Part shown: positions 22,101 through 35,459 of the stretch, piece after piece
Layout of the letters: every line of letters starts with the position of its first letter
Position numbering within the stretch: position 1 is the stretch's first letter
NCBI GenBank assembly: GCA_948567375.1
Contig: OX419761.1
Span: forward strand, 21,950,501 to 22,014,500
Origin: Lunularia cruciata
Taxonomy: Eukaryota > Streptophyta > Marchantiopsida > Lunulariales > Lunulariaceae
DNA length: 64,000 nucleotides
Reading direction: 5' to 3'
Notes under the pieces: model-generated
The model's input: only the letters and a program-made list of their open reading frames with translations
Told to the model about the DNA's origin: nothing
Database searches by the model: none
Translations under genes and position numbers: made by a program

Positions 22101-22883
22101 TAGGAAGAGGCAGATATGAAGAGATAGATTGCCAATTGGGATCTATAGGTAGGAAGAGATGTTAGGAAGTGGTGCATAGGTAGGAAGAACTGTCTTTTGC
22201 TTCAGTATTTAAGGGGAGCATTCGCAGTACAATATTGTTTAGTATTCATATTTCTAAAGATAGATAAAGTGAAGTGCTATTCTTAGTGCTTGTTGCTTGA
22301 GCTTAATTCCAATTGTCAATTCCGTGTTTGTGTTTGTGAGTGTGTGGAGAATTCCAAAGAGCAAGTCAGTGTGTCTGTGGATGTTGGATTTTGCAGCCTT
22401 GATCTTCATTTTGTGTGTTTGATCCTGAGTAAAGTGCATCGGAGCAATGCCTTGACAGATCTGAAAGGAATTGTAGTGTTGGTAGTATTCTGCATTTGTG
22501 AGTGTAGCACAAAGTTGATGTGAAGCAATTTTGATCAAGGAAGTTGTGCCTTTAGTGGAGGGGTGGAACACAATTTTGAGGCAAAATTGTTCTTTGCAGT
22601 GAAGTGCCGTCTTTGGGAGAATCTGAATCATCACAATCAAGAGTTGTTTGGACAAAATTGCTATGTTGTGATTATGTGTGTGTATTTGTGACAAGTTGTC
22701 AAGATTGTGAGCTTGTTTCTCTCTTCTGGGTGTACTTTCTACCTGACAGATTAAAGAAGAAACCAAGAAGAACTGCAATTGTGACTTTTGACTTTGTATT
22801 TGACCAATTCTGAATAGTATCTCTGTGGGAATGAACTTTACTTACCCGATTATTGCAAAATTGATATTTGCTAAGTTGTCACA
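19127..22883 (+). mobile_element. Family-A solo LTR, 3757 bp
   Basis: It starts TGTGGTACC and ends TTGTCACA like element A's LTR, with almost the same length. No primer-binding site or purine tract adjoins it. Chromovirus gag continues on both sides. The flanks TCTTT (19122-19126) and TCTTC (22884-22888) are a 5-bp target duplication with one change. This is the product of LTR-LTR recombination of a full element inserted in chromovirus gag. Confidence 0.88.
19949..22085 (+). pseudogene. LTR-encoded coiled-coil protein, second copy
   Basis: This parallels 14708-17052. The N-terminal part (19949-20330) reads GITFYQKCDAAKEMAEICNS and NGYKVESYQEPIRRS. A frameshift follows near 20340, and the acidic region EEELTLKSEESGSDSE corresponds to ELTLQSGDTSSDSE in the first copy. 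The coiled coil is at about 20990-21540 with stops at 21233, 21398 and 21443. The C-terminal part (21593-21922) includes DMNTLLIRLREHVDQKMLEV, then a short acidic tail to 22085. More stops are present than in the first copy, as expected of an older solo LTR. The shared domain order is the main evidence that the ORF is real. Confidence 0.55.
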
Positions 22884-23299
22884 TCTTCTCCTTCTCAAAA
22901 TGGTTCTCTCTTTACATGCTCTTGCTATTGATGCTCCTTTCTTCCAACAATTACGTAAGGTGCTCAATTTGTTATTGCATAGGAATGATAACCTTGGGCA
23001 TCATTGCCATGAGTACTACTCTATCACAATTATATACAATTATAGATATTAACAAGTAGATGCAACATATTCATTGCTCTCTATAAGTTACAATTACAAG
23101 TATTAGCTTCACCTAATACTGCTAATTCCATTCATTGTACAAGGTGATTGCATTTAGAAAATTCTACCCAAAGTGTGAGGTGATGAACTACATGAAATGA
23201 TGCTTGAGTAATAAATGGACAAAAGAATCCAAATGGTTTACAAAAAGTAAATTTGGTGATCTATAGATTCCATGCATCCCATTCTTGCTTTGATACCAA
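22884..23299 (-). pseudogene. Chromovirus leader and gag start with primer site (element H)
   Basis: The minus strand matches 53053-53440 of the intact-length chromovirus. The primer-binding site is at 23287-23298, reading TGGTATCAAAGC on the minus strand against the initiator tRNA-Met form TGGTATCAGAGC. The region continues at 18831-19126 after removal of the solo LTR. Confidence 0.8.
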
Positions 23300-23803
23300 T
23301 GTAAAAGATCAAGAGAAATTAGAGCATGGAAGACCAAAGTGAATGATCACACTAGGACTCTTGAATGGGGGAAACTCCAAATGCCTAGCATGAGCTTAGG
23401 CTTTGGTATTCATAGGGAAAATACAAGGCTCTTAGGAAGTTTCTCAAGAAGTTTCCTAAAAGTCGCTTCTTAGAGTGCAAGCTAAGCTAACCTGAAAGCT
23501 TCTCAAGAAGCTTCCTTTTAGAAGTTGCCTACTTGGAATGAAAACTAAGGTAGTTGAGAAAGTTTTACAAGGAGTTCCTTTCTAGAAATCACCTACCTGG
23601 CATGGAAGATAAGCTAGCCAAGAAGCTTTCCAAGAAGCCTTCCTCCTAGAAGTCATTTACTTGTCATACACATTACTTGATAATTAGAAGGTACCAAGAA
23701 ACTTCCTAGATACTTCTAGAACATTCCTATGATTCTTGGCTAGTTTGGCTTATTTGTTACTTTGTTAGTCTTGACTAACTTTTCTGTAAACTCCATATTG
23801 TCA
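23300..23803 (-). repeat. Chromovirus 5' LTR (element H), minus strand
   Basis: On the minus strand this runs from TGACAATATGGAG to TCTTTTACA, the same ends as the LTRs at 52654 and 57862, and adjoins a tRNA-Met primer site. At about 504 bp it is longer than those (399 and 373 bp) through extra copies of AAGCTTC-rich repeats. A perfect three-unit heat-shock-element pattern is at 23714-23726. The next 200 bp (23804-24003) hold nothing I recognise. Confidence 0.8.
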
Positions 23804-24003
23804 AAATGACCATGATTGATATAACACCAACATGTTGATCTCAAAGGTTCCGCATTTGATAGTCAAGGAGATGTTGGTGATTAAAATTGTTGTTTCTTCT
23901 TCTCTTGTGTTTGTAATGTGTAACTTTGTTGTAGCAAAAGCCTTTCATATAAGGAGTTTGGGAGGAGTTTTGGTGACTCTTAGCCTAAAATCAAAAGGAG
24001 TCC

Positions 24004-24687
24004 TATGAGTTGGCATGTCTCTCACTCAAAATTAACCTTTGATGGCCATTAAAGTAGCGCACCATGGACTAAGAAGGCAAAGAACCTCAATTCCATCACA
24101 TTCCTTCAAGGCTAAAACTCCAAGACTCATAGACATTGCTCACTAAAGAACTCAACAAGAGAGAGATAGTTGTAAATGAAAGGACAATAATTATCTCCTC
24201 ACTCCTAGTGTATATACTTGTGAAAAAATTTACACACTTACAAATTACTAGCATAACTCAATTATTAGGCTAAAAGTCAAATAAAGTCAAAAAGTCAAAA
24301 AGAATATCCAAGCACATGAGAATAATCCCATGGGGAGGTAATCTTATCCTCACCTACCAACTAAGTCAAGTCTTTCACATGGGTTATCCTTGGACTATAG
24401 AAAAAGTCCACACCAACAAGGCTTGTGAGCCAAAGAGCTCTCAACTCTTTTCTCAAAGTCAAATAATTAGGAATAATACCAAGTCAAATACACTAAAAAA
24501 CAAACTCATGGTGCCCACTCTTTTTTTTCCTTTAGAATAGGGTCATTTTATCTTATCTAGGACTAACTCTAGCTAATCATGACTAATATAGAAGCTTAGC
24601 TAAACTCCATATAGGTAATAATTCTCCACTACTTGCAATACTAAACTTTATATCCATATTGAGCTTATATGCATCAATGGATGTTCA
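24004..24687 (-). repeat. Element C 3' LTR (family B, minus strand)
   Basis: This is a diverged reverse complement of the element B LTR, ending in a decayed TATGAG (for TGTGAG) at 24004 and GTTCA at 24687. The purine-tract sequence and integrase end follow to the right on the minus strand. Its partner is the LTR at 42948-43648. Confidence 0.85.
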
Positions 24688-27600
24688 TTTACCCTTGGAC
24701 TAAGATTTCACTTTGTCCTTGGAGTGAAGGTCACTTTACCTTCTATGATACAACTTGAACTTATCATGGTAAATCCTATCAAAGTGTCTCCCTCCCAACT
24801 CCTTGAGATCACAAGTGTAATTGCCCCACAACTTCTCCACTATGAAAGGTCCAAAGTACTTAGGCAAGAACTTCTTTTGCACCCTCTTGAATTGATTAGA
24901 ATCAAACAACATTACCCAATCACTTTCCTTGAAGTGCTCACCTTTTTCTTGCCTTGCTTCTTGTCACAGCTCTCTTTTTGTTTCCTTTAGGCTTGCTCCA
25001 CTCAAACCATGGCAACTACTCTTGCCTCTTCTAATTCCATGAGGTGCTCCTTCCCTGACTTCTCTGCATCACCTCCTTGTGCCTTCTTCAATTTCTTATG
25101 AATGCTGTAAAAGTAAGAAGATCAAAGTGGATAGGTAAACTAGACTAAATAAAATATACCAAATGACATGGAAGATACTTAGTGGGTTTCTTCATGGTTG
25201 TCCTATTATTTCACAAAACTGCATGAGGATCATTGGAACAAGAGGATTTCTACATCTTTGGCCAACATCATGGACAAGGTTTGATTAGTTCTCCCTACCA
25301 AGCCATTGGAGTTTGGCTTATAGGAGGTAGTCAATCTATCTTTGATAGATAAATGTTCTAGTATGGCTGTAGTGATACTTCTTATAAACTATCCTCTTCT
25401 ATCAAAAACCAACTCTAAAAGGCACCCAAACCTAGTGATGATATATTCATAAAGAAATCTACCAATGTTAACTTCATTCTTTTCTCTCAATAGTCTAACC
25501 TCAACCTAGTTGGTAAAGTAATCAGTAACTATCACAATGTACCAATTTTTCCTTTGAGTTCTATTGAGAGGACTTACAAAGTCAATTCTCCAATTCTTAG
25601 AAGGTTTTAGCAATGGAATTGATCTAAGAGGTGGCGTAGAGGTAGACTTCTTAGTGAAAGCTTGACAAACATTACAAATTTTACAATAATCAAGACAATC
25701 CTTGTATCTAGAATCTTGAAAATGTCACCTTTCTTGTAGAGTGATCTACACATACCAAACCATCATGAAACTCCTTCATGAGTAGGATAGACTCCTCCTT
25801 TCCACTACTCATCAAAGTAGACTATTTGCTCTTTGATGGAAAAGAATGTTCTCTACCATTGTGTAAGGTCTAGATGTTGCTTCAAGGACCTTCCTCTCCC
25901 TAGCATGCATCCCATCAAGATAGTTACCTCTTGTTACAAAGCTCACAATCTCCTTGTACTCCATTAGAAGCTCTTGAGTGATTGAGATTTTCATAAGCTC
26001 TTCATCCAAGAAGGAATCATCCATTGGTTCATTTCTATCATGATCATAGGCCCTAAATAACAAATCAACAATTACATGTTTTTTGTGGCCTATATTCAAT
26101 GATGTAATTATACTCAAACAAGAGAAACATACACCTTACTAACCTCCCTTCCACATAAGGCCTGTTGAAGATATATTTCAAAGCCTTGTAATCCATGACA
26201 ACAGTGGCCTTCCCTTTGATCAAGTTGTGTCAAAACTTCTTGAGACCAAAAATCACTACCAACCCTTGCCTTTTTGTGATTGGATAGTTCTTCTTTGTTG
26301 AGACCCTTTTTATACTAGCATAAGCTATTAGGTGATATGCCCATCTTGGTCTAATTTACTATTAGTGCATCCTATAGCTACATTGGAAGCATTAGCATAG
26401 AGGATGAAAGGCTTACTTCAATCAAGTTTAGCAAGAATTGAAGCCATAACAAGAGATTGCTTGAGCTCCTCAAAAGCTTTGAGAGACTCCTTGTCCTCCA
26501 AAATCACTACGCATCCAACACTCTTCTTCATGTAAATGGTCAATGCATAAGCCTTGTAGGAAAATGAGAAGATGAATCTCCTATAGTACCTAACCATCCC
26601 CAAGAATTGGTGTAACTTTTTCAAGCCTGAAGGGAATGGAAGGTTTGAGATTTTCCTCACCTTTTCAAGATCCATTGCTATTTTGTCCTTGGAAATGATA
26701 TGCCCAAAAGTAGACCTTCTTCACAAGCAAAGATGCACTTCTCTAGGTAAGTGATGCATTTGCTTCATCTAAGCATTGCAAAAATTTGATCAAGTGCTCA
26801 AATGCTCTTCCTTGCTCCCACAAAAGTCATCATTGAAATCTCTCTCAAATCTTCCACTCAAAGGTTCAAACACCTTATTCATGAACCTTTGAAATATGTT
26901 TGGGGCATTATAAAGCCCAAAAAAATAACCTTGAAAGCATAAGTTCCCCAAGGTGTGGTGAATATGGTGAGTTGTTGATGCTTTGGTGCAATTTTGGTTT
27001 GGTTGTAGCCACTATAACTATCTCCATATTTATACCTCTCAGGATCCACAACCTCCTCCAAGATCTTATCAATGAATGGCAAGGGGAAGCAGTCTTTCTT
27101 AGTAATAGCATTGAGCTTCTTGTAATCAACACATACCCAAAGCTTGTTATTCTCCTTCTTCATAATCACAATTAGAGACACCCATTTTGAACTCTCCACC
27201 TCACAAATAAACTCAGCCTCCTTGAGCTTATTAATCTCCTCCTTCACAACCAAAGCTTTTCATGGGCTAATGCAATGTTGCTTCTGGTAGACTGGTCCTG
27301 CATGTGACTCCACCTTTATCTAGTGCTCTTCCAAGGTGAATTTCTTGAGATCCTTGTAACTAAAAGCAAACACATGGATAAACTTGTGGAAAATCTCCTC
27401 AAATCTTATCTTCTCCTCCTTGGTAACATTTGGACCATATTTGAGAGTAGATAATGTCCTCTCTATCTCTTCTAGTGTCAATGGTGATTTGTTAAGGTCC
27501 TTCAAAACCTCTAGCTAAGACACAAAGTCCATAGGACACGAGAGATACACATTTGAAATCAGATTCAAAGTCATGTTCCTTTGATGAGGTCTCTTCTTCC

Positions 27601-28260
27601 ATACTTGTGTTCAAACTTGAAACTTCTTCTTTTGAATCTGGCTCCCAATAATCAGAAGATGGTGTATCTAAATGTGAAGGGAGGTTGGGGTTGGTTATAG
27701 GAATTGTAACCCAAAAGTTTGATGGCCCAATTCTCAAGTGCCCTTTGGCCATTGATAAGTTGTTAGAGCTACTCTCAACCATGGCCTCCAAGTACCAAAT
27801 TATAACTTGCATCCTTCAAGACTTGGAGTCATGAGATTTTGAACTCCCATGAATGAGACCACCACCTTATCCATCATACCCATTGGTCAAACTTTTTGCT
27901 TGTTTGCAATGCATACTACAAAATTTGAAGTTTTAGAGGGTCATCATACCCAACTTCTTCATCAACTTCTCTGACATGGCATTCACCACAGATGCTCCAT
28001 CAACAAGTGCATCCTTGATGTTGTGACCATTCATCCTTACATCAATCTTGGAGGCATATTTACAAGCCTCCCATGGTGATGGTTTTTCATCCGCTACCCC
28101 CATTGATACCAAAGCCTTTGCTTTCTTCTTTATCTTGCTCCTTGTAGAACTCAAACCACCCCTAAGCTCCTTTCTCAAGGTAGGATTTAAAGTAATTAGT
28201 TGATTCATTGTGATGTTAGCCTTATGACTATCAACATCTTCCAACACATTGTAGTCCACA
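24688..28260 (-). pseudogene. Element C pol remnant (family B)
   Basis: Read leftward from 28260 it holds protease (28259-27933, with VDGASVVNAMSEKL for VDGGSAVNAM), linker, reverse transcriptase (27253-26879, SGYNQTKIAPKHQ), RT connection (26675-26418, FLGMVRYYRRFIFSF), RNase H and integrase remnants (26117-25812 and leftward to 24700). Many stops and frameshifts break it. It is collinear with 5900-9346 of element B and much older. No function is expected. Confidence 0.85.
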
Positions 28261-29489
28261 TTATTGATTTGAGATCAAGAAATCATCCATCTTTAGCTTC
28301 TTCCTTGGAGTCTTTGTGGATGGTCTTGAACTAGTATTGTGAGTACTCCTTGTGAGAATTTTACTATCCTTGCTAGGAGTGAGTTCTTGAGAAAATTTTA
28401 TATCATCTGCAAAATGAGATCTCTTTTTCTCTTGTGCTAAGAGCTCCAAATTAAGACCTTTGGAGTTTGAGCATTCTCCCTTCTCATTCTTACTCTCTAC
28501 CACATTTATGCATGCCATCCCCTTACCTCTATTTTTCATAGGAGGTACTTGGGCTTCACCACCTCCCTCCTTCTCTCTATTATCTCCCTCAGAACTCCTT
28601 CTATAGTAAGTGGAATTTAGGCAATTCCTTTGGATGTGACCTCTATCCCCACACCCAAAACAATTTCTATTATTGAAATTACTAGTTTATTGGCCTCTTC
28701 TATATGGATAGTTTTTATAACCCCTAGACCCTCTCCCATTTTTGTCTACCTCTCTCTTCTCCCATAATTGTACTACATTGATTTGAGATCTACAAGTTGC
28801 TCTGTGATAGTTTGAAGTGGATTTTTTGGCAAAGGTGCAAGGACAAGAGCAACTACTTCTTGTGGTGCCACCAAAGGATCACAAACCTCACCATAAATGT
28901 AGAATTGTGGAGGATGCACAACCTTCTTCACCACCAAATCACTCTTATCTTCTTCCAAACTCTCCTCCATATGAATTATAATCTTGATAACTTCTACCTT
29001 GGAAGAAAGTTTTTCATATCTCACCTTGCTTTGAATTTGTGGTTTCTCTCTCATAAAATTCTTGGTGAGCATGGCTCCTATTCCAATCATGGTATTCTCC
29101 ACATCATTCCCACTATTCCTCAACATTATGTGGAATCTAGACTCTAACTTCTCTACTCTTTTGGCAAAGACTCTCTCTTTCTTTCCATCTCCTTGTTTGA
29201 GGAAGGCAACCTTACTCATCAATCTCTCATAATTATCATCCGAAAGAAAATTCTCAATGAGTGTTGTAGTCAAACTCTCCCAATGCTCCTCTTGCTCATC
29301 TCTCCTCTCTCTCTTTTGGTATTCTAACTCATACCATGTAAGAGTTGCATCCTCAAACAAATCTGGTAGTAGTGAGACCCACTCATTCTTCCTCCTCTTA
29401 TTGTTTTGTATGCAAGCCCTCTTGAAGTCTCTCACAAAAGCCTCCACATCCTCTCCATTATTGCCAAAGAAAACCATAAGTTTCCCCAT
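28261..29489 (-). pseudogene. Element C gag remnant (family B)
   Basis: The minus strand gives a 238-codon open stretch (29489-28773) matching the element B Gag start (MGKLMVFFGNNGEDVEAFVR). A zinc-knuckle region near 28620-28680 is damaged by a stop and small indels, and a lysine-rich linker follows to 28261. The Gag N-terminus is the best kept part of this old copy. Confidence 0.85.
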
Positions 29490-29929
29490 CTTAGCCTCTC
29501 ACTACCTCTCTCTTCTCTCTATTTTTTGGTCTATTTTCTCTTTCATCCTATAACTAATAGAGGGTATACATGACTAGCACCATTTGAAAGTAGTCCACTT
29601 CAGGTGGTACAAAGGATTCAGGTTACTCCATGATTTCTATGGCATGATCAAATCTAAAGGTCCAAATTAAGCAAATTCTCATGGATATTTTATCCATCAA
29701 TTGAAAAATTATCTCTATCACTAATCTTAAGAACTTTCCCATGAAGGTGGTAGTTTCTTTGTAGTGGTACTATAGCTCCCTCTAAGATCCTTTACCAAGG
29801 TCTTAAACAATGTTATTGCTCTTTTCACTCATGGCTCTTTGGGAGTCCTTCCATTCCACAAACCTCACACAACTTATTGGTCCTAGATTTCCTCCCTCCT
29901 AATCTTGGTGAAGAAAGTCCAACATGCAA

Positions 29930-30251
29930 TCTCAAGTCATGTAAACCTCTCATTCTCTCAATCTCTTGCTCTCAAACTCAATAAATATGAACTTGCCTTA
30001 TGTCCCTTCTCTCCACATAAGAAGCACTTAGAGTCACTCTTTCCTCCAAACAATGAAGGTCTTTGAATCCTATCAACACTCTCTTCAAATTCTACTCTTA
30101 ACTCTCCTTTATTCAAATGAGCCACTACTACCACTTCAACCCATTGAGGAAAATTACATAACCTTAACTTCCACTCATGATGACCCATTCCATGCTCCCA
30201 AGATGAGACAAAACACTCAAACATACTTTTGGTCAAACCTACACTCCTCAT
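29930..30251 (-). pseudogene. Element C copy of the upstream zinc-knuckle ORF
   Basis: The 97-codon minus-strand frame from 30251 covers SMFECFVSSWEHG, HEWKLRLCNFPQ and the knuckle CFLCGEKGHKASS, matching 3786-4030 of element B, then decays. It shows SMFEC and HEWKLRL in one frame, whereas element B has them in two. That suggests B carries a one-base insertion there. Confidence 0.7.
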
Positions 30252-30368
30252 TCATGAGAACTTAACTTTCTTGAGATGACCCCTCCTCACAATGTCAATC
30301 AACTTTTCAAAATTATAACTCTTGGACCTTTGAAAGTATTCACACTTGATCCACATCCTAGGTTGTCT

Positions 30369-31041
30369 TGTAATAGGCTGTCTTGTAATTTGTACATGTA
30401 TTTGCTATTTAGTTTGGTTTTATAAGTACTTGAGAGATATTATTTATATAGAGATAATGGATGGTTCTACATTAGTCATAGCTAAAATAGAAGGGACTTT
30501 TCTTTAGAGGAAGTGGAAAAGATGAGCATCATTATTTTAGATTCTAGTATATTGACTTGGTATTAATCCTAGGTATTTGGCTTTGAGGAAAGAGTTGAGA
30601 ACTCTTGGACTTACAAGCCTTTTTGCTTTGGATTCTTCTATAGTCTAAGGATAACCCATGTAAAGGAATCCATGACTTAGTGGTTGGGTCAAGATAAGAC
30701 CACATGCTTAAGAGAATATTCCCATGAGTATAGATATTTCTTTAGACTTTTTGACTTTATTTGACTTTTGGCCTAATAATTTGAGTTACTCCAATAATTA
30801 GTAAATTTGGTGCACAACTATTTCACAAGTATATAAACTAGAGGTGAGGAGATATTCATTATCCTTTCATTTGCAACTATCTTTCTCTCATTGAGTTCTC
30901 TAGTGAGCAATGGTTTGAGTCTTGAAGTGTTAGCCTTGGAGGAGTATGATGGAGTTAGGGTTCCTTGCATTCTTAGTCCATGGTGCACTACCATAATAGC
31001 CATTGGAGGTTCAACTTGAGTAAGAGATAGCCTAGCTCAAA
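30369..31041 (+). repeat. Element D 5' LTR (family B)
   Basis: A plus-strand LTR beginning TGTAATAGG and ending AGCTCAAA, diverged from but alignable with 2271-2949. A decayed primer site follows (ATGTTCCATTATCGAGA, 31047-31063). It interrupts the leader of minus-strand element C. A small direct repeat GGTTGTCTTGTAAT/GGCTGTCTTGTAAT at 30361-30389 makes the exact first base uncertain. Confidence 0.8.
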
Positions 31042-31929
31042 TTTTATGTTCCATTATCGAGACCTCTTTAGAAGGCAAGGTAATGTTATGTGTACATTCT
31101 ATATTAGACAAAAGAAGGCTTTAAGAGCTCCCTTGGAAAAAATATTAGGAGAGGAAAGAGATGAATTTATATTAAAGAATTGGGATTCATTTAGATACCA
31201 TGTAGTTCATTCTGATTTTTTTAAGGTGATATTGTATATACCATACACATGAGAGGATTTAGAGAGATTGTGTGAGGTGGATTGCAGATTTTGGAGATTA
31301 TGATAATTTTGCACAAAAACTCAAATTTGAAAGTAGATAGCTTGGATTATCTTCCAAGTGGGGATACTTAAATTATTGCAAGAGCTCTTACATGCATTGA
31401 GCCTTTGGAAGAACCTTTGGAAGGTGGTAGGATAAAATACATGTTCTCTAGAATCTTGTAAAAATGTTGCTATTTTTTCTTTTTTCATTGGATTGCGTTG
31501 AAAATTTTCAGGAAAATTCAATGCATAGTATCCTATCTTATGGTTTAAGAATTAGGGAGAGATATTTTTTGTGCAAGAATTTATGAGTTTTTAAAGTGAG
31601 AGTGTGGCTTTCAAACCAAATCTGAAATATGTGTGCTGAATAAAAAGGTACCTAGGCCAAATGGCTCGATGAAAATATTTGAAATTTTGTAGATGAAAAC
31701 ACCCTAGGGTTTTAATCAAGTGTGAAAAATTTCAAAGGAATGTGACATACCAACTGAGAGAATTTAGTGAAATTGTGAGGAAAGTTGGAGAGTTGAGATC
31801 TCTTGCATGAGGAGTGTTTAGACTCTTCTTGAGAGCATGGAAGGTCACTAAGAGTGGTAGTTAAGACAATGTAAGGTTTGCTAAGGGTTTGAGGTGATTC
31901 TAGAGGTTGATTTGAGGAAAAGAGAAGTT

Positions 31930-32241
31930 GGAATAGATTTTGAAGAGAGTGTTGAGAGGATCCAAAAACATACAGGAGGAAAGAGTGATTTTAAGTGCTT
32001 TTGATGTGGAGAGAAGGTACATAAGGCAAGTTCATGTCCATTGACCTCTAAGAGCAAGATATTGAAGGAAAGGAGAGGCTTACTTGACTTGGGATTGCAT
32101 GTTGGATCTTCTTCACCAAGATTGAGAAGGAGGAGATCTAAGACCAAGAAGTTGTGTGAGGTTTGTAGAGTGGAAGAGCTTCCAAAAGGACATGAATGTA
32201 GTCGAGTAACATCACCTTCATCAACTAGTTCTCAAGGTTAG
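31930..32241 (+). pseudogene. Element D copy of the upstream zinc-knuckle ORF
   Basis: The region matches 3910-4283 of element B. The first knuckle is broken by a TGA inside it, but its other Cys/His positions remain. The downstream frame (32041-32241) keeps the basic linker and CEVCRVEELPKGHEC before a stop. It is the third copy of this ORF in the window. Confidence 0.65.
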
Positions 32242-32565
32242 TGATGGAGATAATCTTTCAACTTATGGATAACTATCTATGAAGGTTCCCTTAATATGCA
32301 CTCTATGATTTGATCTTGCTATAGAAAATTTGGAGCAACTTGAACTCTTTGTTTTCTCTAGGGTGAATTACTCTCAAATGGTGGTAGTAATGTATATAAT
32401 CTATGAGTTATAGAAAATTTGGAGCAACTTGAACCTTTTGTTTTCTCTAGGGTGAAGTACTCTCAAATGGTGGTAGTAATGTATTTACTCTATGAGTTAT
32501 AGAGTGAGAGACAAGTAAACAAAAAGATTGAGAGAAAAGAGAACGATAGTAAGGGACACAGATGG

Positions 32566-35459
32566 TTTTCTTTGGTAAGTGGAGAAGAGGTGGAGGCCTT
32601 TGTGCGAGACTTCAAGAGAACTTGCATAGAACACAATGAGAGGAGAAACAATGAAAAGGTCTCATTATTACTGGATTTCTTTGAGGATGCAATCCTTACA
32701 TGGTATGAGTCAAAATACCAAATGAGAGAGAGGAGAGATGGGCAAGAAGAGTCTTGGGAGAGTTTGACTTCAACACTCATTGAGAACTTTCTTCTAGCTT
32801 AGAGTTATGAGGAGTTGATGATTAAGGTTACCTTCCTTAAACAAGGAGATGGGGAGAAAGTGAGAGTTTATGTAGAAAGAGTGGAGAGGTTACAATCCAA
32901 GTTTTTCATAGTGTTGAGGAAAAGTAGGGATGATGTGGAGACTGCTATGATTAGCATAGGAACCATGCTCACCAAGAATTTTGTGAAAGGGTTGAGATTA
33001 TGAATTAGAAGCAAGGTGAGATATGAGACCCTTCTTCCAAAGTTGAAGCTATCAAGATTGCAATAAGTATGGAGGAGAGTTTGGAAGGAGATAAGAGTGA
33101 TTTGATGGTGTAAATGGTTGTGTATCTTTCTCAAGGCTACAAGTATGATGTAAATTCTGATACTTTGGTGGTAATGGTTGCACCACAAGTAGTAATTGCT
33201 CTGGTTCTTGCATTTCTACCAAAAGATCCATGTGAAACCATCATAGAACAACTTGCAGATCCCAACTTGCAAGATCAATAAAGTGCAACTATGGGAGAAG
33301 CGAGATGTGGTTCAAAATGTGAGGAGAGGGCCTAGGAGTTATGGAAGCTATCCATATAAAGGAGGCCAACCAACCAAAAATTCAATGATAAAATTTTATT
33401 TTTTGATTGTGGAGGAAGAGGTCACATCCAAAGAAATTGCTCAAATTCTACTTACCATGGAGGAATGGGTTATGAGAGAGCCAATAGAAAGAAAAAGGAA
33501 GAAAGTGAACCCAAGTGGCTCCAAACTCAAACAAAGGTAAGGAGATAGTATCCATAGATGTGGTTGAGAGTAAGTATGAGGAGGAGGAATGCTCAAACTC
33601 CAAAGGTCTTAATTTGGATCTTTTGGCACAAGAGATTAAGAGAGCTCATTTTGCAACGGATGTACACTCTTCTCAAGGATTTACTCCTAGTAAGGATACT
33701 CTTATGCCTACCAAGAGCACTTGCACTAGCAGCTCAACACCATAAAAAAAACACTCCAAGGAAGAAGTTGGGAATGGAGGACTTCTTGATCTCAAAGCAA
33801 TAATGAAAGTACAATCTATTGGAAGTTGTTTGTACTCACAAGGCTAACATCATAGTGGGGCAATTGATCACTTTGAATCCTACCTTGAGAAAGGATTTTA
33901 GAGGTGATTTGAGCTCTACAAGGAGCAAGAGAAAGAAGAAAGTAAAAGAACAAGTTCCAATATCAATGGGAGTGGTGGATGCCAAACTAGCACCATGGGA
34001 GGCGTGTGAATATGCCTCCAAGATTGATGTAAGAGTGAATGGTCATAACATCAAGGATGCATTTATTGATGGAGGATTGGTAGCAATATGTGGCAACTAG
34101 CCGAATGTAATAACCAAAAGTCATATGTCATAAAGGTTGATCAAAAATTTGGGTATGATACACTCTAGACCTTCAACATTTGTGGTGAGCATGTCAAACA
34201 AGGAACAAGTTCAACTGGTAGGGGTGATGAATAAGGTGGTAGTTTCAATTATGGGAGTTCAAAATCTCATGACTTTCCAAGTCTTGAAGGATTCAAGCTA
34301 TGATTTGATTTTTGGGAAGCTATGATTGAGAGCAGCATGCCCAAATAATTGATGGCATAAATGGTACTTGAGGATTGGGCCATCAAACCATCAAGTTACA
34401 ATTCTAGTGACTAATGCCACCAATAGTTCACATTCAAATATACCATCTTCTGATTATTGGGAATCATATTCAGTAAAAGGAGCTTTAGGTGTGGATACAA
34501 GCATGGAAGAAGAGATTTTCACAAAAGAAGATGAATCTTAATATGATGCTAATGTGTATCCTTTGTATGTTATTGATTTTGCACCTAAGCCAAAGCTTTT
34601 GAAGGACCCAGATAAATCACCATTGACACTTGAGGAGATAGAGAGGACTTTTTCTATCTTCAAGTATGGTCCAAACGTATACCAAGGAGGATAAGGTGAG
34701 ATTTGAGGAAATTTTCCAAAGGTTCATCCATGTATTTGGTTTCAATTATTAGGATATAAAGTCAATCACCTTGGAGGAACGCAAGATAGAGGTGGAGTCA
34801 CATGCAAGACCAATCTACCAAAAGCAATATTGTGTTAGCACACCAATAGCTTTGGTTGTAAAGGAGGAGATTAATAAGCTCAAGGAGGCCAGATTTGTCT
34901 TTGAGGTGGAGAATTCAAAATGGGTGTCTCCAATTGTGATTTTGAAGAAAAAAAGGTAAGCTTTGGGTATGTATGGATTACAAAGAGCTCAACATTTTTA
35001 CTAAGAAGGACTATTGCCCTCTACTCTTCATTGATGAGATCTTGGAAGAGGTTGCAAGTAATGAGAGATATAGTTTTGGAGATGATTGTAGTAGGTATAA
35101 CTAAATCAAGATTGCACCAAAGCTTCAACAACTCACCACACCTTGGGGAAATTATGCTTTCAAGGTCATGCCTTTTGGGATTTGCAATGGTCCACATTCC
35201 AATGGTTCATGAACAAGGCATTTGAACCTTTCATTGGAAAATTTTTGAGAGACTTCATTGAGGACTTTTGTGTTTCTGGGAGCAAGGAAGAGCATTTTGT
35301 GCACCAGATCAAGGTCTTGCAATGCTTGGATGAAAAAAATAGATCACTCAACCTAGAGAAGTGCATTTTTGGTTTTGAAGAAGGTCTAATTTTAGGGCAC
35401 ATCATTTCCAAGGATGGAATAGTAGTTGATCTTAAGAAGGTGAAGAAAAATCTCAGACC
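32566..35459 (+). pseudogene. Element D gag-pol remnant, cut at 35459
   Basis: Collinear with element B from Gag to the RT connection: Gag 32572-33003, damaged zinc knuckle near 33400, linker 33515-33800, protease 33819-34320 with its active site lost (FIDGGLVAICGN), RT 34771-35459 with FIEDF in place of FVDDF. Numerous stops and indels are present. The sequence ends abruptly at the terminus of the reversed LTR E. No continuation of this copy's pol appears to the right. Confidence 0.85.
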
